The position numbers and the translations under genes are program-made. Shown in pieces: positions 1 to 9,021 of a DNA stretch of 58,436 bases; positions within the stretch are counted from its first letter, which is position 1, and each line of letters starts with the position of its first letter. A model generated the notes under the pieces. That model was not told where the DNA came from and made no database searches. It saw only the letters and a list, made by a program, of their open reading frames with translations. The stretch comes from Candidatus Omnitrophota bacterium (lineage in GTDB: Bacteria; Omnitrophota; Gorgyraeia; Zapsychrales; Zapsychraceae), in NCBI GenBank assembly GCA_015233405.1, contig JADFXT010000014.1:1-58436 (forward strand), read 5' to 3'.

Positions 1-5
1 GCAGA

Positions 6-584
6 TTAAAAGTTTTCTGCAAGAACTTCGTAAAAAGATTGTGGATGTTTGCACGCCGGGCATTCTTTAGGCGCCGTGTCGCTTTCGATGACGTAGCCAC
101 AATTAATGCAGTGCCATTTGACCGGAGTTTTCTTTTTAAAGACCTCGCCGTTGGTGATGTTGTTGATCAGTTTACGGTAACGCGTTTCGTGAAACCGTTC
201 GACTTTTGCTATTTGTTCAAAGGACCGGGCCACTTCTGGAAAGCCTTCTTCTTTCGCAGTTTTAGCAAAGTCTTGGTAAAGGGTCGTCCATTCCATATTT
301 TCGCCTGCGGCCGCAGCTTCAAGATTGCTTTTGGTGTCTTTGATCTCTCCTGCCGGGTACATTGCGGTTATTTCCACGTCGCCGCCTTCTAAGTGTTTAA
401 AGAAAACCTTGGCATGCTCTTTTTCGTTGTCTGCTGTCTCCGCGAAAATGTTAGCGATTTGCTCTAGGTTTTCTTTCCTGGCAGCGCTCGAAAAATAGGT
501 ATATCTGTTTCTCGCCTGGGATTCCCCGGCGAATGCCTTCAGCAGGTTTTGTTCTGTTTTCGTTCCTTTGATGGATTTTGTCAT
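6..584 (-). CDS. rbr: Rubrerythrin
   Basis: Non-haem iron peroxidase that reduces H2O2 to water in anaerobes, in the cytoplasm. The 192 residues match the family's usual length. The N-terminal ferritin-like four-helix domain carries the diiron ligands: GESQARNRY near residue 20, NEKEHAK near 53, the Glu-rich GENMEW near 95 and ERFHETRY near 130. The C-terminal rubredoxin-like domain has both Fe(Cys)4 knuckles, CINCGY and CPACKHP. AGGAG precedes the ATG by about 7 nt. It lies 34 nt downstream of the hydrogenase maturation protease on the same strand, so it is probably read from the hydrogenase operon, which would protect an oxygen-sensitive enzyme. That role is inferred from position. Confidence 0.95.
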   Translation of the reverse strand: MTKSIKGTKTEQNLLKAFAGESQARNRYTYFSSAARKENLEQIANIFAETADNEKEHAKVFFKHLEGGDVEITAMYPAGEIKDTKSNLEAAAAGENMEWTTLYQDFAKTAKEEGFPEVARSFEQIAKVERFHETRYRKLINNITNGEVFKKKTPVKWHCINCGYVIESDTAPKECPACKHPQSFYEVLAENF

Positions 585-618
585 TTTGTTCTCCTATTTA
601 ATTATGGTTAAGAATTCT

Positions 619-1113
619 TTAAAGAATGACTTCGGCAATAGTTTGAGAAACATATTTTACTGCTTCTTTGATTTCTAAAGAAGGCAAAGTATTAAAATGA
701 ATCTTTCCCGGTTGAATGCCAATAAGGATGACCTCGCAGCCTAAGGAAATCGTTAAATATTTCGCAAAGATTTTCATCGGTAAATTATGCGTGCTGGAAG
801 AAAATCCGGCTGTCTCGTCGGGGCTGATCAGTTTAACCGTTCCAATTTTTTGCCCGATATCCGCAGCATCGACAATGATCAAATGTGTCGGCCCAAATTT
901 CCTGATGGCTCCGGTGAGATTCTCCGGCGCGGTCGAACCGATAAAAACTTGAAATTGAAGTTTTGATTCTGTTTTTAGGGGGATGTTTTGAAGAGATTCC
1001 GCAATAAGGATTCCGGCGGCATCGTCGCCTCGTAATTCTGACCCTACTCCAAGAAGCGCGATTTTCTTTGCATTCTTAAGCCGGGTTCTTATCGCTGCTT
1101 TCAGGGTTGGCAC
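619..1113 (-). CDS. [NiFe] hydrogenase maturation protease (HycI/HyaD family)
   Basis: Endopeptidase that removes the C-terminal extension of the hydrogenase large subunit once nickel is inserted. The family signature GVGSELRGDDAAG lies near residues 22-34 and its acidic residues correspond to the nickel-sensing Asp. The second Asp region (VDAADIG) and the SSTHNLPMK stretch, with the family His, are also present. At 164 aa it is of normal size. The ORF overlaps the end of the upstream ferredoxin-subunit gene by 38 nt, so translation is probably coupled. A later start is possible, but this one keeps the whole fold. As the last hydrogenase gene of the operon its substrate is almost certainly the large subunit at 2397-3632. 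Confidence 0.88.
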   Translation of the reverse strand: MPTLKAAIRTRLKNAKKIALLGVGSELRGDDAAGILIAESLQNIPLKTESKLQFQVFIGSTAPENLTGAIRKFGPTHLIIVDAADIGQKIGTVKLISPDETAGFSSSTHNLPMKIFAKYLTISLGCEVILIGIQPGKIHFNTLPSLEIKEAVKYVSQTIAEVIL

Positions 1114-1456
1114 GAAATACCACCTTTAACTTCTTGATATCCAACTGCGCGAGTTCAACGTCCTTCGTGGCTTCGAGCGCTTTTTTAGGGCAGGAATCCA
1201 CGCATTGGGCGCAATAGAGGCATTTGCTTAAATCAAAAACCGCTTCGAATTGTTTTTCTCCGACCTTATTAATGGTAATGGCATCGCTAGGACAGTCTTT
1301 CATGCAGAGTTTGCAGCCGATGCATTTTTCAGGATGAAAAAATAATTTTCCTCGGAAATTTTTAGGCATATCAAGCTTTTCAGCAGGATACAAGTTCGTT
1401 GCCGGCTTTTGAAATAAGGAACGTAAAACCTCGTGGAGCATTTTTCCGACACGCAT
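1076..1456 (-). CDS. Hydrogenase ferredoxin-type 2x[4Fe-4S] subunit (NuoI/EchF/HycF-like)
   Basis: Electron-transfer subunit that passes electrons between soluble ferredoxin and the hydrogenase small subunit on the cytoplasmic face. Two classic cluster motifs are visible in 126 aa: CIGCKLCMKDCP near residue 45 and CLYCAQCVDSCP near residue 80. The N-terminal amphipathic stretch resembles the membrane-proximal helix of NuoI homologues. The stop of the NuoH-like gene overlaps this start by a single base (both at 1456), so the two are translationally coupled. No NADH- or formate-oxidising subunit is encoded nearby, so ferredoxin is the most likely electron partner (inference). Confidence 0.9.
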   Translation of the reverse strand: MRVGKMLHEVLRSLFQKPATNLYPAEKLDMPKNFRGKLFFHPEKCIGCKLCMKDCPSDAITINKVGEKQFEAVFDLSKCLYCAQCVDSCPKKALEATKDVELAQLDIKKLKVVFRANPESSDKNPA

Positions 1457-2394
1457 TATGATAAAGCTCCTTTTAATATGAGGTTAAGTAAGAGTTGAAA
1501 TAACGCCAGCGGAACAAGCCATTTCCAGCAAAAATCGATCATCTGGTCGATACGTAACCGTGCGATGATCGTTCGTAAAAGCGATAAAAGTAAGACCACC
1601 ACTAAAACTTCAATTAAAAAGACAATAAATCCGACGACGGGACTGAACATAAGTGCGAATGGAAAAAAGACCGCCACGACGAGTGCTGCGCCCGCCACCA
1701 TTTCGATGTCGATAGTCAATCTCAATAAGGCCAGCAATTTCCCGCTATATTCGGTAAAAGGTCCGGCGACGATTTCGGTCTCTGCCTCTGGAATATCAAA
1801 CGGCGCTTTCTCTAGCTTGCCTAACAAGGTGATAAGAGTTATCGCAAACCCGACCGAATTGAACAAACAATAAGCTGGATGCTGGGCGTAATAAACGGCT
1901 ATTTTTTGAAGCGACCAGGAATCCGCCAAAAGTGCGGATGCCAAGATACTCATAAAAAGCGGAACTTCATAGGCAAATAATTGAGTAACCGCGCGGACCG
2001 AACCTAACCGGGCAAACAATGACGTGGAATACCATCCTCCGATAAAAAACGCTAATGTCGGAATGGTTAACAGATACAGGATCATAATGATATCCCCGTC
2101 GAAGGAAAATGAAGATTTGGTTTGCCATAAGGGAATATAGAGAAATACGGTCACGACGGATGCAAAGGCGAAAAGCGGTGCTAAGTTAAACATGGTCGGA
2201 TTCGCGGCGCAGGGCATCAGATTTTCTTTGCCGAGCAATTTGATGAAGTCCGCAAAAGGTTGAAACCATGGCGGGCCTACTCTATTTTGCAACCGGGCAT
2301 AGGCTTTCCGGTCGACATATTCGAAAATAAGGCCGGCGATACATAAAAATAAAAGGCCTGGAAAGATCAAAATAGAAAAAAGTGTTCCTGCCAC
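1456..2394 (-). CDS. Hydrogenase membrane subunit, NuoH-like (EchB/HycD family)
   Basis: Integral membrane subunit that anchors the peripheral hydrogenase arm and links it to the ion-pumping arm. The 312 aa contain about eight hydrophobic segments. The family signature AYARLQNRVGPPWFQPFADF lies near residues 31-50, followed by KLLGKENLMP. The EVPLFMSIL and FDIPEAETEIVAGPFTEYSG loops carry the conserved acidic residues typical of NuoH/EchB. It lies 2 nt downstream of the large-subunit gene. Assignment to a hydrogenase rather than to complex I follows from the neighbouring large subunit. Confidence 0.92.
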   Translation of the reverse strand: MAGTLFSILIFPGLLFLCIAGLIFEYVDRKAYARLQNRVGPPWFQPFADFIKLLGKENLMPCAANPTMFNLAPLFAFASVVTVFLYIPLWQTKSSFSFDGDIIMILYLLTIPTLAFFIGGWYSTSLFARLGSVRAVTQLFAYEVPLFMSILASALLADSWSLQKIAVYYAQHPAYCLFNSVGFAITLITLLGKLEKAPFDIPEAETEIVAGPFTEYSGKLLALLRLTIDIEMVAGAALVVAVFFPFALMFSPVVGFIVFLIEVLVVVLLLSLLRTIIARLRIDQMIDFCWKWLVPLALFQLLLNLILKGALS

Positions 2395-2396
2395 AA

Positions 2397-3632
2397 TTAA
2401 ACCCTTTCTAATTTTTTTCTGAACTTGTTATTTAATTCGGTGAAATCAATCCCATGAGCCGTATACCAGTCGATACCATAATTTCTAAGAGTCTCCCAGC
2501 TGATGACTCGGTTATCTTTTTTAGGCTCGGCAATAGAAATCACGCGGTCCGTGCAAGAAAAACACGGGTCAATGGCTGCGACGACAATCGGCATGTCGGC
2601 TAAATATCTGTCTTTAAGCATCTGTTTAACGGCCTGGATATTAGCCAATGTTGGCGCTCGAATTTTTACGCGTTCAGGTTTTTCCCCGCCGTTCGATTTG
2701 ACATAATGGACATCTTCTCCTCGAGGGGCTTCATATCGGCTGATGGCTTCTCCCGCCGGGATCTTTCGCGGGACTTTGACCGTTAAAGGCCCTTCGGGTA
2801 AATTTTTCAAACACTGACGGATGATGGAATAGGATTCCATCAATTCTTTGACTCTCACGACGGTGCGGCCATAAACATCACAATGGTCGTCGGTGATAAC
2901 GTTAAATTTAATCTCGCCATACGCGGCATAAGGGTCATCTCTTCTGACGTCGCGGCTGACTCCGGATGCTCGACCTGTCGGGCCAACAGCGTCTAAGCGT
3001 AAGACCTCTTCTTTGGTCAAGACCCCTACGCCAGATAGCCTTTGAATAATCGATGTTTCTTGGGTGGCGACTTCAATATAATATTTTGTGCGTTCTTCAA
3101 GGATATCGACGCCTTTTAAGATCTCGGCGATATCTTCCGGAGAAATATCCCGTCGGACACCACCAATGGTATTCATCCCATAATTGACCCGGTTTCCGGT
3201 CACAAGCGCTAAAAGGTCCATCACGATTTCACGGTCGCGCCAGGTATACATTAAAAGCGTATCGAATCCGATTTCATGTCCGGCGACTCCCAGCCAAAGA
3301 AGATGGCTGTGAATGCGTTCCAATTCAGCAATTAAAGTCCGGATATATTGCGCTCGTCTGGGCAATTGAACACCGGCGATTTCCTCAACGGCTTGAATAA
3401 AGCACGTCGCATGGGCATGAGAACAAATTCCGCAAACGCGTTCCACCAGATAAAGCGCTTGAAGGTAGTTTCTCTCTTCACAGGCTTTTTCAATTCCGCG
3501 ATGGTTATACCCTAAGCGGATATCAAGTCCCATGATTTTCTCGCCCATCAAGGCAATGCTAAATCCTTCCGGTTCTTTTAACGCTGGATGCTGGGGGCCT
3601 AGCGGGATCTTAAATCTATCGGAATTATGCAT
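2397..3632 (-). CDS. Group 4 [NiFe] hydrogenase large (catalytic) subunit, NuoD-like
   Basis: Catalytic subunit holding the Ni-Fe site of an energy-converting hydrogenase. Both cysteine pairs are intact: the N-terminal L1 motif ERVCGICSHAH and the C-terminal L2 motif DPCFSCTDR. Complex I NuoD has lost these, so this is a hydrogenase. The frame stays open to 3710, but the ATG at 3632 (about 411 aa) is preferred. It begins directly with the family N-terminus MHNSDRFKIPLGPQHP, has a GGAGG ribosome-binding site about 8 nt upstream, and overlaps the NuoC-like stop by only 8 nt. Residues after L2 probably form the tail cleaved by the protease at 619-1113. Confidence 0.94.
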   Translation of the reverse strand: MHNSDRFKIPLGPQHPALKEPEGFSIALMGEKIMGLDIRLGYNHRGIEKACEERNYLQALYLVERVCGICSHAHATCFIQAVEEIAGVQLPRRAQYIRTLIAELERIHSHLLWLGVAGHEIGFDTLLMYTWRDREIVMDLLALVTGNRVNYGMNTIGGVRRDISPEDIAEILKGVDILEERTKYYIEVATQETSIIQRLSGVGVLTKEEVLRLDAVGPTGRASGVSRDVRRDDPYAAYGEIKFNVITDDHCDVYGRTVVRVKELMESYSIIRQCLKNLPEGPLTVKVPRKIPAGEAISRYEAPRGEDVHYVKSNGGEKPERVKIRAPTLANIQAVKQMLKDRYLADMPIVVAAIDPCFSCTDRVISIAEPKKDNRVISWETLRNYGIDWYTAHGIDFTELNNKFRKKLERV

Positions 3633-4104
3633 GGGTGTGTCCCTCCTTCTCGTCGAGTTGGGAAGGTTTCCAGTCTTTTCGTAATGGGTACTGGTCTTTG
3701 GGCCAGTCATCCGTTAAGGGATAACGATTGCCTAAAGGCAGCCCGTTGACCTTGGCGCCAAACAAATCGACCAATTCTCTTTCATAAATTTCTGCACCTG
3801 GGAAAAGGGGCATAACGGTATTTATCGTCGGGTTATCTTTAGAAACGCTTGTTTTTAAATTCAGTAATACGCCGGATTCCTGCGCTAAATGATACATAAA
3901 AGCTAATTTATCGAGCTCATCAAATCCTGTGATCGTGCACAAATGGTTGAATTTTAATTCTTTGACCGCATGGGCAAAGACTTTGGGAAAATTTTCCAAG
4001 CTGGTTTCCAGGAAGATACGCCTTGGCCGGGTTATCCGGATGTTTCCCTCGAGAAATCCAAACTGGCTTACTAAACTCTGTGTGATGTTTTCTTCTTGAG
4101 ACAT
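3625..4104 (-). CDS. Hydrogenase NuoC-like 30-kDa subunit
   Basis: Structural subunit of the peripheral arm, homologous to complex I NuoC and to the N-terminal half of HycE. The signature is near residues 105-150: FPGAEIYERELVDLFGAKVNGLP followed by the RYPLTDDWPKDQYPLRKDW tail (family E-R-E-x-x-D-x-x-G and L-P-x-D-W-x-x-x-P-L-R). At 159 aa it is compact, as in group 4 hydrogenases where NuoC and NuoD are separate genes. It lies 15 nt downstream of the small subunit and overlaps the large subunit start by 8 nt. Confidence 0.9.
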   Translation of the reverse strand: MSQEENITQSLVSQFGFLEGNIRITRPRRIFLETSLENFPKVFAHAVKELKFNHLCTITGFDELDKLAFMYHLAQESGVLLNLKTSVSKDNPTINTVMPLFPGAEIYERELVDLFGAKVNGLPLGNRYPLTDDWPKDQYPLRKDWKPSQLDEKEGHTHA

Positions 4105-4119
4105 ATCTTCTCTCCCAGG

Positions 4120-4581
4120 TTAAGGGCTTTTTGGTTTTTCAGCTTCTTCTGTGGATTCTAAACTCATTAATAATTTTACAACGCCGTCCATAATCGCTTT
4201 AGGGCTGGCCGGACATCCGGGAATAAATGCGGAAACCGGAATCGTGGAATTGATCCCGCCTTTGATATTGTAACAGCCGTTAAAAACGCCTCCGGAACAA
4301 GCACAGGTTCCGATAGCGACGACAAATTTGGGTTCTGCCATTTGTTCATAAATCCTGACCAGTCGATCTTCAATTTGTCTTGTTACCGGTCCCGAGCACA
4401 AAAGAACATCCGCATGACGCGGAGACCCTTTTAACTGCACGCCAAAGCGTTCGATATCATAACGCGGAGTGAGTGACGCCACGATCTCGATATCACAGGC
4501 ATTGCACGCTCCGGTATTAAAATGGATAACCCATGGCGATTTGATCCTGGCCCAAGTCATCATTTTTTTTGCTAAACTCAT
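4120..4581 (-). CDS. Hydrogenase small subunit, NuoB-like (one [4Fe-4S])
   Basis: Carries the proximal [4Fe-4S] cluster that feeds the Ni-Fe site. The four ligands are visible: CNACD near residue 26, GTCACSGG near residue 96, and GCPASP near 127. The start SPWVIHFNTGACNACDIE is typical of the EchC/HycG/NuoB family. Its 153 aa match the short group 4 form without a medial-cluster extension. Downstream neighbours are the NuoC- and NuoD-like genes. The NuoA-like membrane subunit is 21 nt upstream. Confidence 0.93.
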   Translation of the reverse strand: MSLAKKMMTWARIKSPWVIHFNTGACNACDIEIVASLTPRYDIERFGVQLKGSPRHADVLLCSGPVTRQIEDRLVRIYEQMAEPKFVVAIGTCACSGGVFNGCYNIKGGINSTIPVSAFIPGCPASPKAIMDGVVKLLMSLESTEEAEKPKSP

Positions 4582-4602
4582 AAATCAATGCTCCTTGATT
4601 TT

Positions 4603-4935
4603 TTATTTTCTAAACAAAATATACAATCCAATGCCAGCGCCGACGATATAAATGGCTGATAAGACCAATGTTCCAAATGTTTCCGCCGGAACCGTCAGCA
4701 TAACTAGCGTTGAGACATGCGCTAGCGTAAAGAAAAAGGCAAATGGGAAAAAGCTGCTGTAATCCGGTTGCGCCAAATGATTATAATCCCCTTCCCCGCA
4801 GGCATAGGCTTCGCCTCCGCCATTCTTTGTTTTTTTCACATGGATGGCTAGGAAGGAAAACAACCGATTTAAGATCCAAGTCACGGATAAGACGATCATA
4901 AATACGATTGGTGGCATAAACAAAAATTTTGCCAT
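4603..4935 (-). CDS. Membrane subunit of the hydrogenase complex, possibly NuoA-like
   Basis: Small membrane protein of 110 aa with three predicted transmembrane helices (about residues 5-30, 60-82 and 88-107). The loop after helix 1 contains GGGEAYACGEGD, reminiscent of the NuoA loop with its conserved Cys, followed by FFPFAFFFTLAHVSTLV. The NuoA assignment is tentative because sequence identity in these small subunits is low. It could instead be the hydrogenase-specific linker subunit seen in Mbh-type complexes. It sits between the NuoK-like and NuoB-like genes with 4 and 21 nt gaps, so membership of the complex is not in doubt. Confidence 0.7.
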   Translation of the reverse strand: MAKFLFMPPIVFMIVLSVTWILNRLFSFLAIHVKKTKNGGGEAYACGEGDYNHLAQPDYSSFFPFAFFFTLAHVSTLVMLTVPAETFGTLVLSAIYIVGAGIGLYILFRK

Positions 4936-4939
4936 AAAA

Positions 4940-5260
4940 TTATCCTTTCAACTTCTCGATGGCTCGTGTATCAAGCGACTCGTTATAATGGCGGATTCCA
5001 AAAACAATTCCGACCGCAACGGTCATGACAACGACTTCGATAACAATGAGTGTAATGACCAGGCTTTGGGCCAAGGCGATATGTCCGGAGACATATCCAG
5101 CGACGATAATAAGAAGCGTTACCCCTTTGATCAAGATTTCAAGGCCGATCAACGCCCGGACCAAATTATAGGTCATCAAAACGCAATAAAGCCCGATCAC
5201 AAAAAGCATGACGATAAAAAGGCCGAACGACCAGAATATATGTGTGATTTCGCCGCTCAT
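4940..5260 (-). CDS. NuoK/MnhC/HyfE-like membrane subunit
   Basis: The 106 aa form three transmembrane helices. The family pattern is GLYCVLMTYNLVRALIGLEIL followed by a glycine-poor third helix LAQSLVITLIVIEVVVMTVAVGI. The Glu in LIGLEIL and the Glu in VIEVVV match the two conserved membrane glutamates of NuoK/MrpC that take part in proton or sodium transfer. Its start overlaps the end of the NuoJ/MbhDE-like gene by 4 nt, indicating coupled translation within the hydrogenase operon. Confidence 0.85.
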   Translation of the reverse strand: MSGEITHIFWSFGLFIVMLFVIGLYCVLMTYNLVRALIGLEILIKGVTLLIIVAGYVSGHIALAQSLVITLIVIEVVVMTVAVGIVFGIRHYNESLDTRAIEKLKG

Positions 5261-5745
5261 TTTTTGATTTTCTCCTTAAATAGTATGACCACACCAAAAA
5301 CTCCGGCTAAAAGAATGATGATCTGTCCCATGGAATCAAATCGTCTTAAATGCCACATAACGAAGCGGACATCTTGGATTTTATCTGGCGCCGGTAAATG
5401 AATGGTTGGTTTAATATTCATGAAACTTAAAACAACAGCAACCAAGATCAGAAGAAGCGGCAAGAACCAGAATCGTGCCATTCTCTCTCTCATGTGTTTC
5501 ATCCATTCCTGCTCGGACAAAGGAAGGGAAAGGCTGATCGTGCTGATAAATAAAACCGAAATAAGTCCCGCGCAAACGGATAATTCAAAGACGGCCGCGA
5601 GTGGCGAATCCAGCTGAAACATAAGGATCGTTAAAATGATGCTCGTCAAGGCAAGTCCAAGAGCCGATCGTAGTAAGCTTCGCGTCATGACCGTCCATAA
5701 GGCCGCGGCAATTAATGCAAGAAGAATGAAAATATTGAGCGTCAC
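5257..5745 (-). CDS. NuoJ/MbhD-E-like membrane subunit
   Basis: Membrane protein of 162 aa with about five hydrophobic segments. Residues 1-70 resemble the MbhD/DUF4040 (Mrp-type) segment, with AVFELSVCAGLISVLF. Residues 75-162 resemble MbhE, with LRRFDSMGQIIILLAGVFGVV, which is also how NuoJ ends. In Mrp-derived complexes this subunit helps form the ion-translocation pathway. It lies 1 nt downstream of the NuoN-like gene and overlaps the NuoK-like start. The choice between NuoJ and an MbhD-MbhE fusion is unsettled. Confidence 0.78.
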   Translation of the reverse strand: MTLNIFILLALIAAALWTVMTRSLLRSALGLALTSIILTILMFQLDSPLAAVFELSVCAGLISVLFISTISLSLPLSEQEWMKHMRERMARFWFLPLLLILVAVVLSFMNIKPTIHLPAPDKIQDVRFVMWHLRRFDSMGQIIILLAGVFGVVILFKEKIKK

Positions 5746-5746
5746 A

Positions 5747-7180
5747 CTATCCTCCTGAAATCGTTTTGACCGGTAGCAGAAAAGAATTAAGGATAAAAGG
5801 AAATCCTAATCCTGCTCCGATCGTTATAAGTGCTAAGATCGTCATAGAAAGTAGAAATCCGAAACCGGATTCTTTAATATGTGCTAAGTCTTCCCGAAGT
5901 TTTCCGAAGAAAACCCGTCGCTGTAATGAAAGAAAATACGCGAGTGTTAAAATACTGGCGAGCGCAGCGATAATAGCGAAGGCATAAAATTTCCCCATCC
6001 ACAGCGCGACAATAATCAGTAACTTGCTCCAGAATCCGGCCAAAGGCGGAATTCCCGCACAGGACAAACTGGCGAGAATGGACGTCGTTCCTGTCACCGG
6101 CATTTTCTTGGCAAGCCCGGCAAGGTTATCCATATTTCTGGTTCCCGTCGAAGATTCGACCGCGGCTGAGTTGACGAATAAAAGCGATTTAAAGATCGAG
6201 TGATTAAATAAATGAAAAACGGCTCCAGCTAATCCGAGCATGGACCCGGTTGCCAATCCTAACACAATATATCCGACCTGGCTGATACTTGAATAGGCCA
6301 GCATTCTTTTAAAGTCGGATTGTCCTAAAGCCGCCAGAGCGCCCAAGACGACTGAAAGGGTTCCGACGATAAGAAGAATCAATGTGAGCGCAGGGCTGTA
6401 TCCAAAAACGGAATAGACGATCCTGATTAAAGTATAAACACCGACGGTCTTGGTCACCACTCCAGCTAAAATGACGGAAACGGATGCTGGCGATGCACTG
6501 TATGCATCCGGCAGCCAACCGTGAAACGGCATTACCCCGCCTTTGATAAAAGCGGCACAAAGGAAAATGGCGACGGCAAACATGGCCAGAAGTTTATCCG
6601 GGGATGTTTTTAAAGTCGCGCTAATGGTCGCAAAGCTGGTATCCCCTGCGATCATTAAAAGCAATCCTATCGACGTCAACATTAAGGCTGTGGCTATGAC
6701 GGAAAGAATAATATATTTAAAAGCTGCTTCAAAGGCGTCGCGTTCTTTGTTAAATCCGATGAGAATAAAGGAACTGACCGCTGTGATTTCTAAGAAAACA
6801 TAGAGTGAGAAAATGTCGCGCACCAGGACGATGCCGTTTAACCCTGCCAATAAAAGAAGAAGCACATTCATAAAATTGAACTGCCTCTCCTCGTCTTTCG
6901 AAAGTTCTTTCTGGACCCAAGCGGCCGTAAATAGAACAATGCCGATACATAAAAGCATAATACGGCTTAAATTGTCGATCCAGAGATCGACTCTTAAAAA
7001 TGAAAAGAACATTTCCGTGAGATTTCCTAAAGAGCCGGTCGGCGAGAAAAGGACCGCAAATATTTGTATAAGACTAAGCGCGATACAAACCCAAAAGGCG
7101 GATTTCTTCATAAGCGTTCTAAACGGGAGGTTTAGAACAATCACGCTAAAAAACGGTATTAAGATTAATGACGAATACAT
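5747..7180 (-). CDS. Proton/sodium antiporter-like subunit 1 (NuoN/MrpD family)
   Basis: Polytopic membrane protein (477 aa, about 14 helices) of the complex I/Mrp antiporter family. The Proton_antipo_M core is clear, with KGGVMPFHGWLPDAYSASPA in the middle helix pair. A membrane Lys and Glu occur in the expected places (LEITAVSS early, FKSLLF later). It is one of three such paralogues in the operon. In energy-converting hydrogenases these couple electron transfer from ferredoxin to H+ with ion export. It is 8 nt from the upstream 610-aa paralogue. Confidence 0.9.
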   Translation of the reverse strand: MYSSLILIPFFSVIVLNLPFRTLMKKSAFWVCIALSLIQIFAVLFSPTGSLGNLTEMFFSFLRVDLWIDNLSRIMLLCIGIVLFTAAWVQKELSKDEERQFNFMNVLLLLLAGLNGIVLVRDIFSLYVFLEITAVSSFILIGFNKERDAFEAAFKYIILSVIATALMLTSIGLLLMIAGDTSFATISATLKTSPDKLLAMFAVAIFLCAAFIKGGVMPFHGWLPDAYSASPASVSVILAGVVTKTVGVYTLIRIVYSVFGYSPALTLILLIVGTLSVVLGALAALGQSDFKRMLAYSSISQVGYIVLGLATGSMLGLAGAVFHLFNHSIFKSLLFVNSAAVESSTGTRNMDNLAGLAKKMPVTGTTSILASLSCAGIPPLAGFWSKLLIIVALWMGKFYAFAIIAALASILTLAYFLSLQRRVFFGKLREDLAHIKESGFGFLLSMTILALITIGAGLGFPFILNSFLLPVKTISGG

Positions 7181-7188
7181 AAACGCTC

Positions 7189-9021
7189 CTAAACAGAAAA
7201 CATTAAAAATAAGACTACTAAAAGACCTCCGACCAGCGACCAGGCTAGATAGGTGGAATAGCTTCCGTCATGCGCTTTCTTTATTGAGTGCGTGAACGCG
7301 AAAGTGATCTTGACGGTTAGGACTTCATAGAACCAATCAATCTTTCGGTCACACCAGAAAGCGGCTTCGGCGATTCTTTGGGCCACTTGCATGCCGATAT
7401 CATAGGGATCAAAAAATCTCTTTTCAGCTTTTTCATAGATCGTCGACAAAATCGGCGCGTAATGGATATGATCCACAGCTTTGATGGCGCTTCCCTTCGA
7501 TTTGACTCCCCAGAAATGGTTTAAGATCGCCGCGACAATAACAACTGCGGTCATTAACACCAAGAACGGATTGGTGGGAAATCCAGCAAAATTATGCCCG
7601 TGCAATCTAGCTGTTCCTAAAATCGGCTGAATGAAATTATTAAGCGGTAGATAATTGAATACGCCGAACAAGATACATAATGAGGCGATGATGATCATTG
7701 GGATCAACATGGGTATCGGCGCTTCTTGGGTATTTTTATTGCTCTCGTGAAGCTTTCCTAAGAAGGCAGAATGTCCGAGTTTCAAAAATGAAGCTGCCGT
7801 TAAAAATGAGCCAAGGATCGCTGCTGCATAAAAGATCCAGCCTCGTTCTAGGGCGCCGTCATAAATAAGCTCTTTCGAGAAAAATCCGTTTAACGGCGGA
7901 ACGCCGGAGATCGCGCAGGCGGTGATCAAAAAGCATGCAAATGTTACAGGCATTTTTGTACCAATGCCGCCGAGTTTTTCCAAATTCGTGGTCCCGGTTT
8001 GTTTTTCGACGGATCCGCCAGTAAGAAACAGACCACTTTTGTATAAGGCATGGTTGATCATATGGAACAATCCGCCGACAATTCCGACCGGAAGAGCGGT
8101 CCCTATTCCTAAGATCATATAACCAACTTGGCTGATGGCATGGTATGACAAAAGCCTTTTATAATCTTTTTGAATCAAGGCCATCATGACGGCCAGGATA
8201 ATTGTGATGGCGCCAATGGTCATAAGAACGATGCTTACCCAAGACCCGGGAATAAGATTAAACAGGTCTAAGGAAATTCGGGCGAGAAAATAGATGCCTA
8301 AGAGTTTTTCAAATGCTGCAGGAACGAGTGCCATAAATGGTAATGGCGCGTCGACAGCCGCATCCGGGATCCAGCTATGAAACGGCATGGCGCCGGCTTT
8401 GGAAATAGCTCCGATCATTAAAAGAATGAATGCCAAATTTCCAAGCCCTATTAAGGGAAGATGGATCTTTGACATGGTCAATGTTCCTGCCAAATGTCCG
8501 GTTAACGCAATCCCTAGCATCATACATAAGTCTGTTACCCCGACGATAATAAAGGCTTTGGTTGCGGTTTTATAAGCCATCTTGTTGCCGATTGCGATCA
8601 TGCCGAATAAGACCAGCAGTAATCCTTCCCAGAAGAAAAGCATCACGATCAAGTTGTTCGCCAGGACCGCGCCGTTAGTGAGCGCCAGTGTTATTAAGAA
8701 GTAGCCGTAGAATTGATTTAAATGGTCCTTCCCTTTCATGAACACGACGGAATAAAGCGCGATTAAAGCGGCGAACCCGGCAACGGCCAGCATGATAAAT
8801 CCACTAAAGTGATAGAGCCTGAGTGAAAACGTTAAGCCCCAATGAGTCATGGGTAAGGAAACCGTAAGATTATTTTTAAATAAGAGTACCGCGATAACTA
8901 GATTAAAAAATGTCGCCCATAAAACAACAACCTCTGAAAGGATACGGAACCGCTTTGTGATCAGCAGGCTTAAGATCCCGGCGATTAAAGGAATTAATAT
9001 CGGAAGAAGAAGCGCGCCCAT
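7189..9021 (-). CDS. Antiporter-like subunit 2 (NuoL-like, extended C-terminus)
   Basis: Largest of the three antiporter-like subunits (610 aa). The N-terminal region and the core KAGAMPFHSWIPDAAVDAPL are followed by an extension of about 110 residues ending in a final hydrophobic helix. This resembles NuoL, whose C-terminus includes the long lateral helix. The extension contains a soluble amphipathic section (KAEKRFFDPYDIGMQVAQRI) before the last helix. The start overlaps the stop of the upstream subunit as TAATG, so translation is coupled. The ion pumped (H+ or Na+) cannot be told from sequence. Confidence 0.9.
   Translation of the reverse strand: MGALLLPILIPLIAGILSLLITKRFRILSEVVVLWATFFNLVIAVLLFKNNLTVSLPMTHWGLTFSLRLYHFSGFIMLAVAGFAALIALYSVVFMKGKDHLNQFYGYFLITLALTNGAVLANNLIVMLFFWEGLLLVLFGMIAIGNKMAYKTATKAFIIVGVTDLCMMLGIALTGHLAGTLTMSKIHLPLIGLGNLAFILLMIGAISKAGAMPFHSWIPDAAVDAPLPFMALVPAAFEKLLGIYFLARISLDLFNLIPGSWVSIVLMTIGAITIILAVMMALIQKDYKRLLSYHAISQVGYMILGIGTALPVGIVGGLFHMINHALYKSGLFLTGGSVEKQTGTTNLEKLGGIGTKMPVTFACFLITACAISGVPPLNGFFSKELIYDGALERGWIFYAAAILGSFLTAASFLKLGHSAFLGKLHESNKNTQEAPIPMLIPMIIIASLCILFGVFNYLPLNNFIQPILGTARLHGHNFAGFPTNPFLVLMTAVVIVAAILNHFWGVKSKGSAIKAVDHIHYAPILSTIYEKAEKRFFDPYDIGMQVAQRIAEAAFWCDRKIDWFYEVLTVKITFAFTHSIKKAHDGSYSTYLAWSLVGGLLVVLFLMFSV

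Noticed and set aside
3633..3710. Upstream 26-codon extension of the hydrogenase large subunit
   Set aside because: It overlaps the NuoC-like gene by 86 nt and has no similarity to the family; the ATG at 3632 has GGAGG and matches the known N-terminus.
4844..5401. 185-codon plus-strand frame opposite the hydrogenase membrane subunits
   Set aside because: It is very Asp/Lys/Asn-rich, the mirror of hydrophobic codons on the other strand, and overlaps three firm genes.
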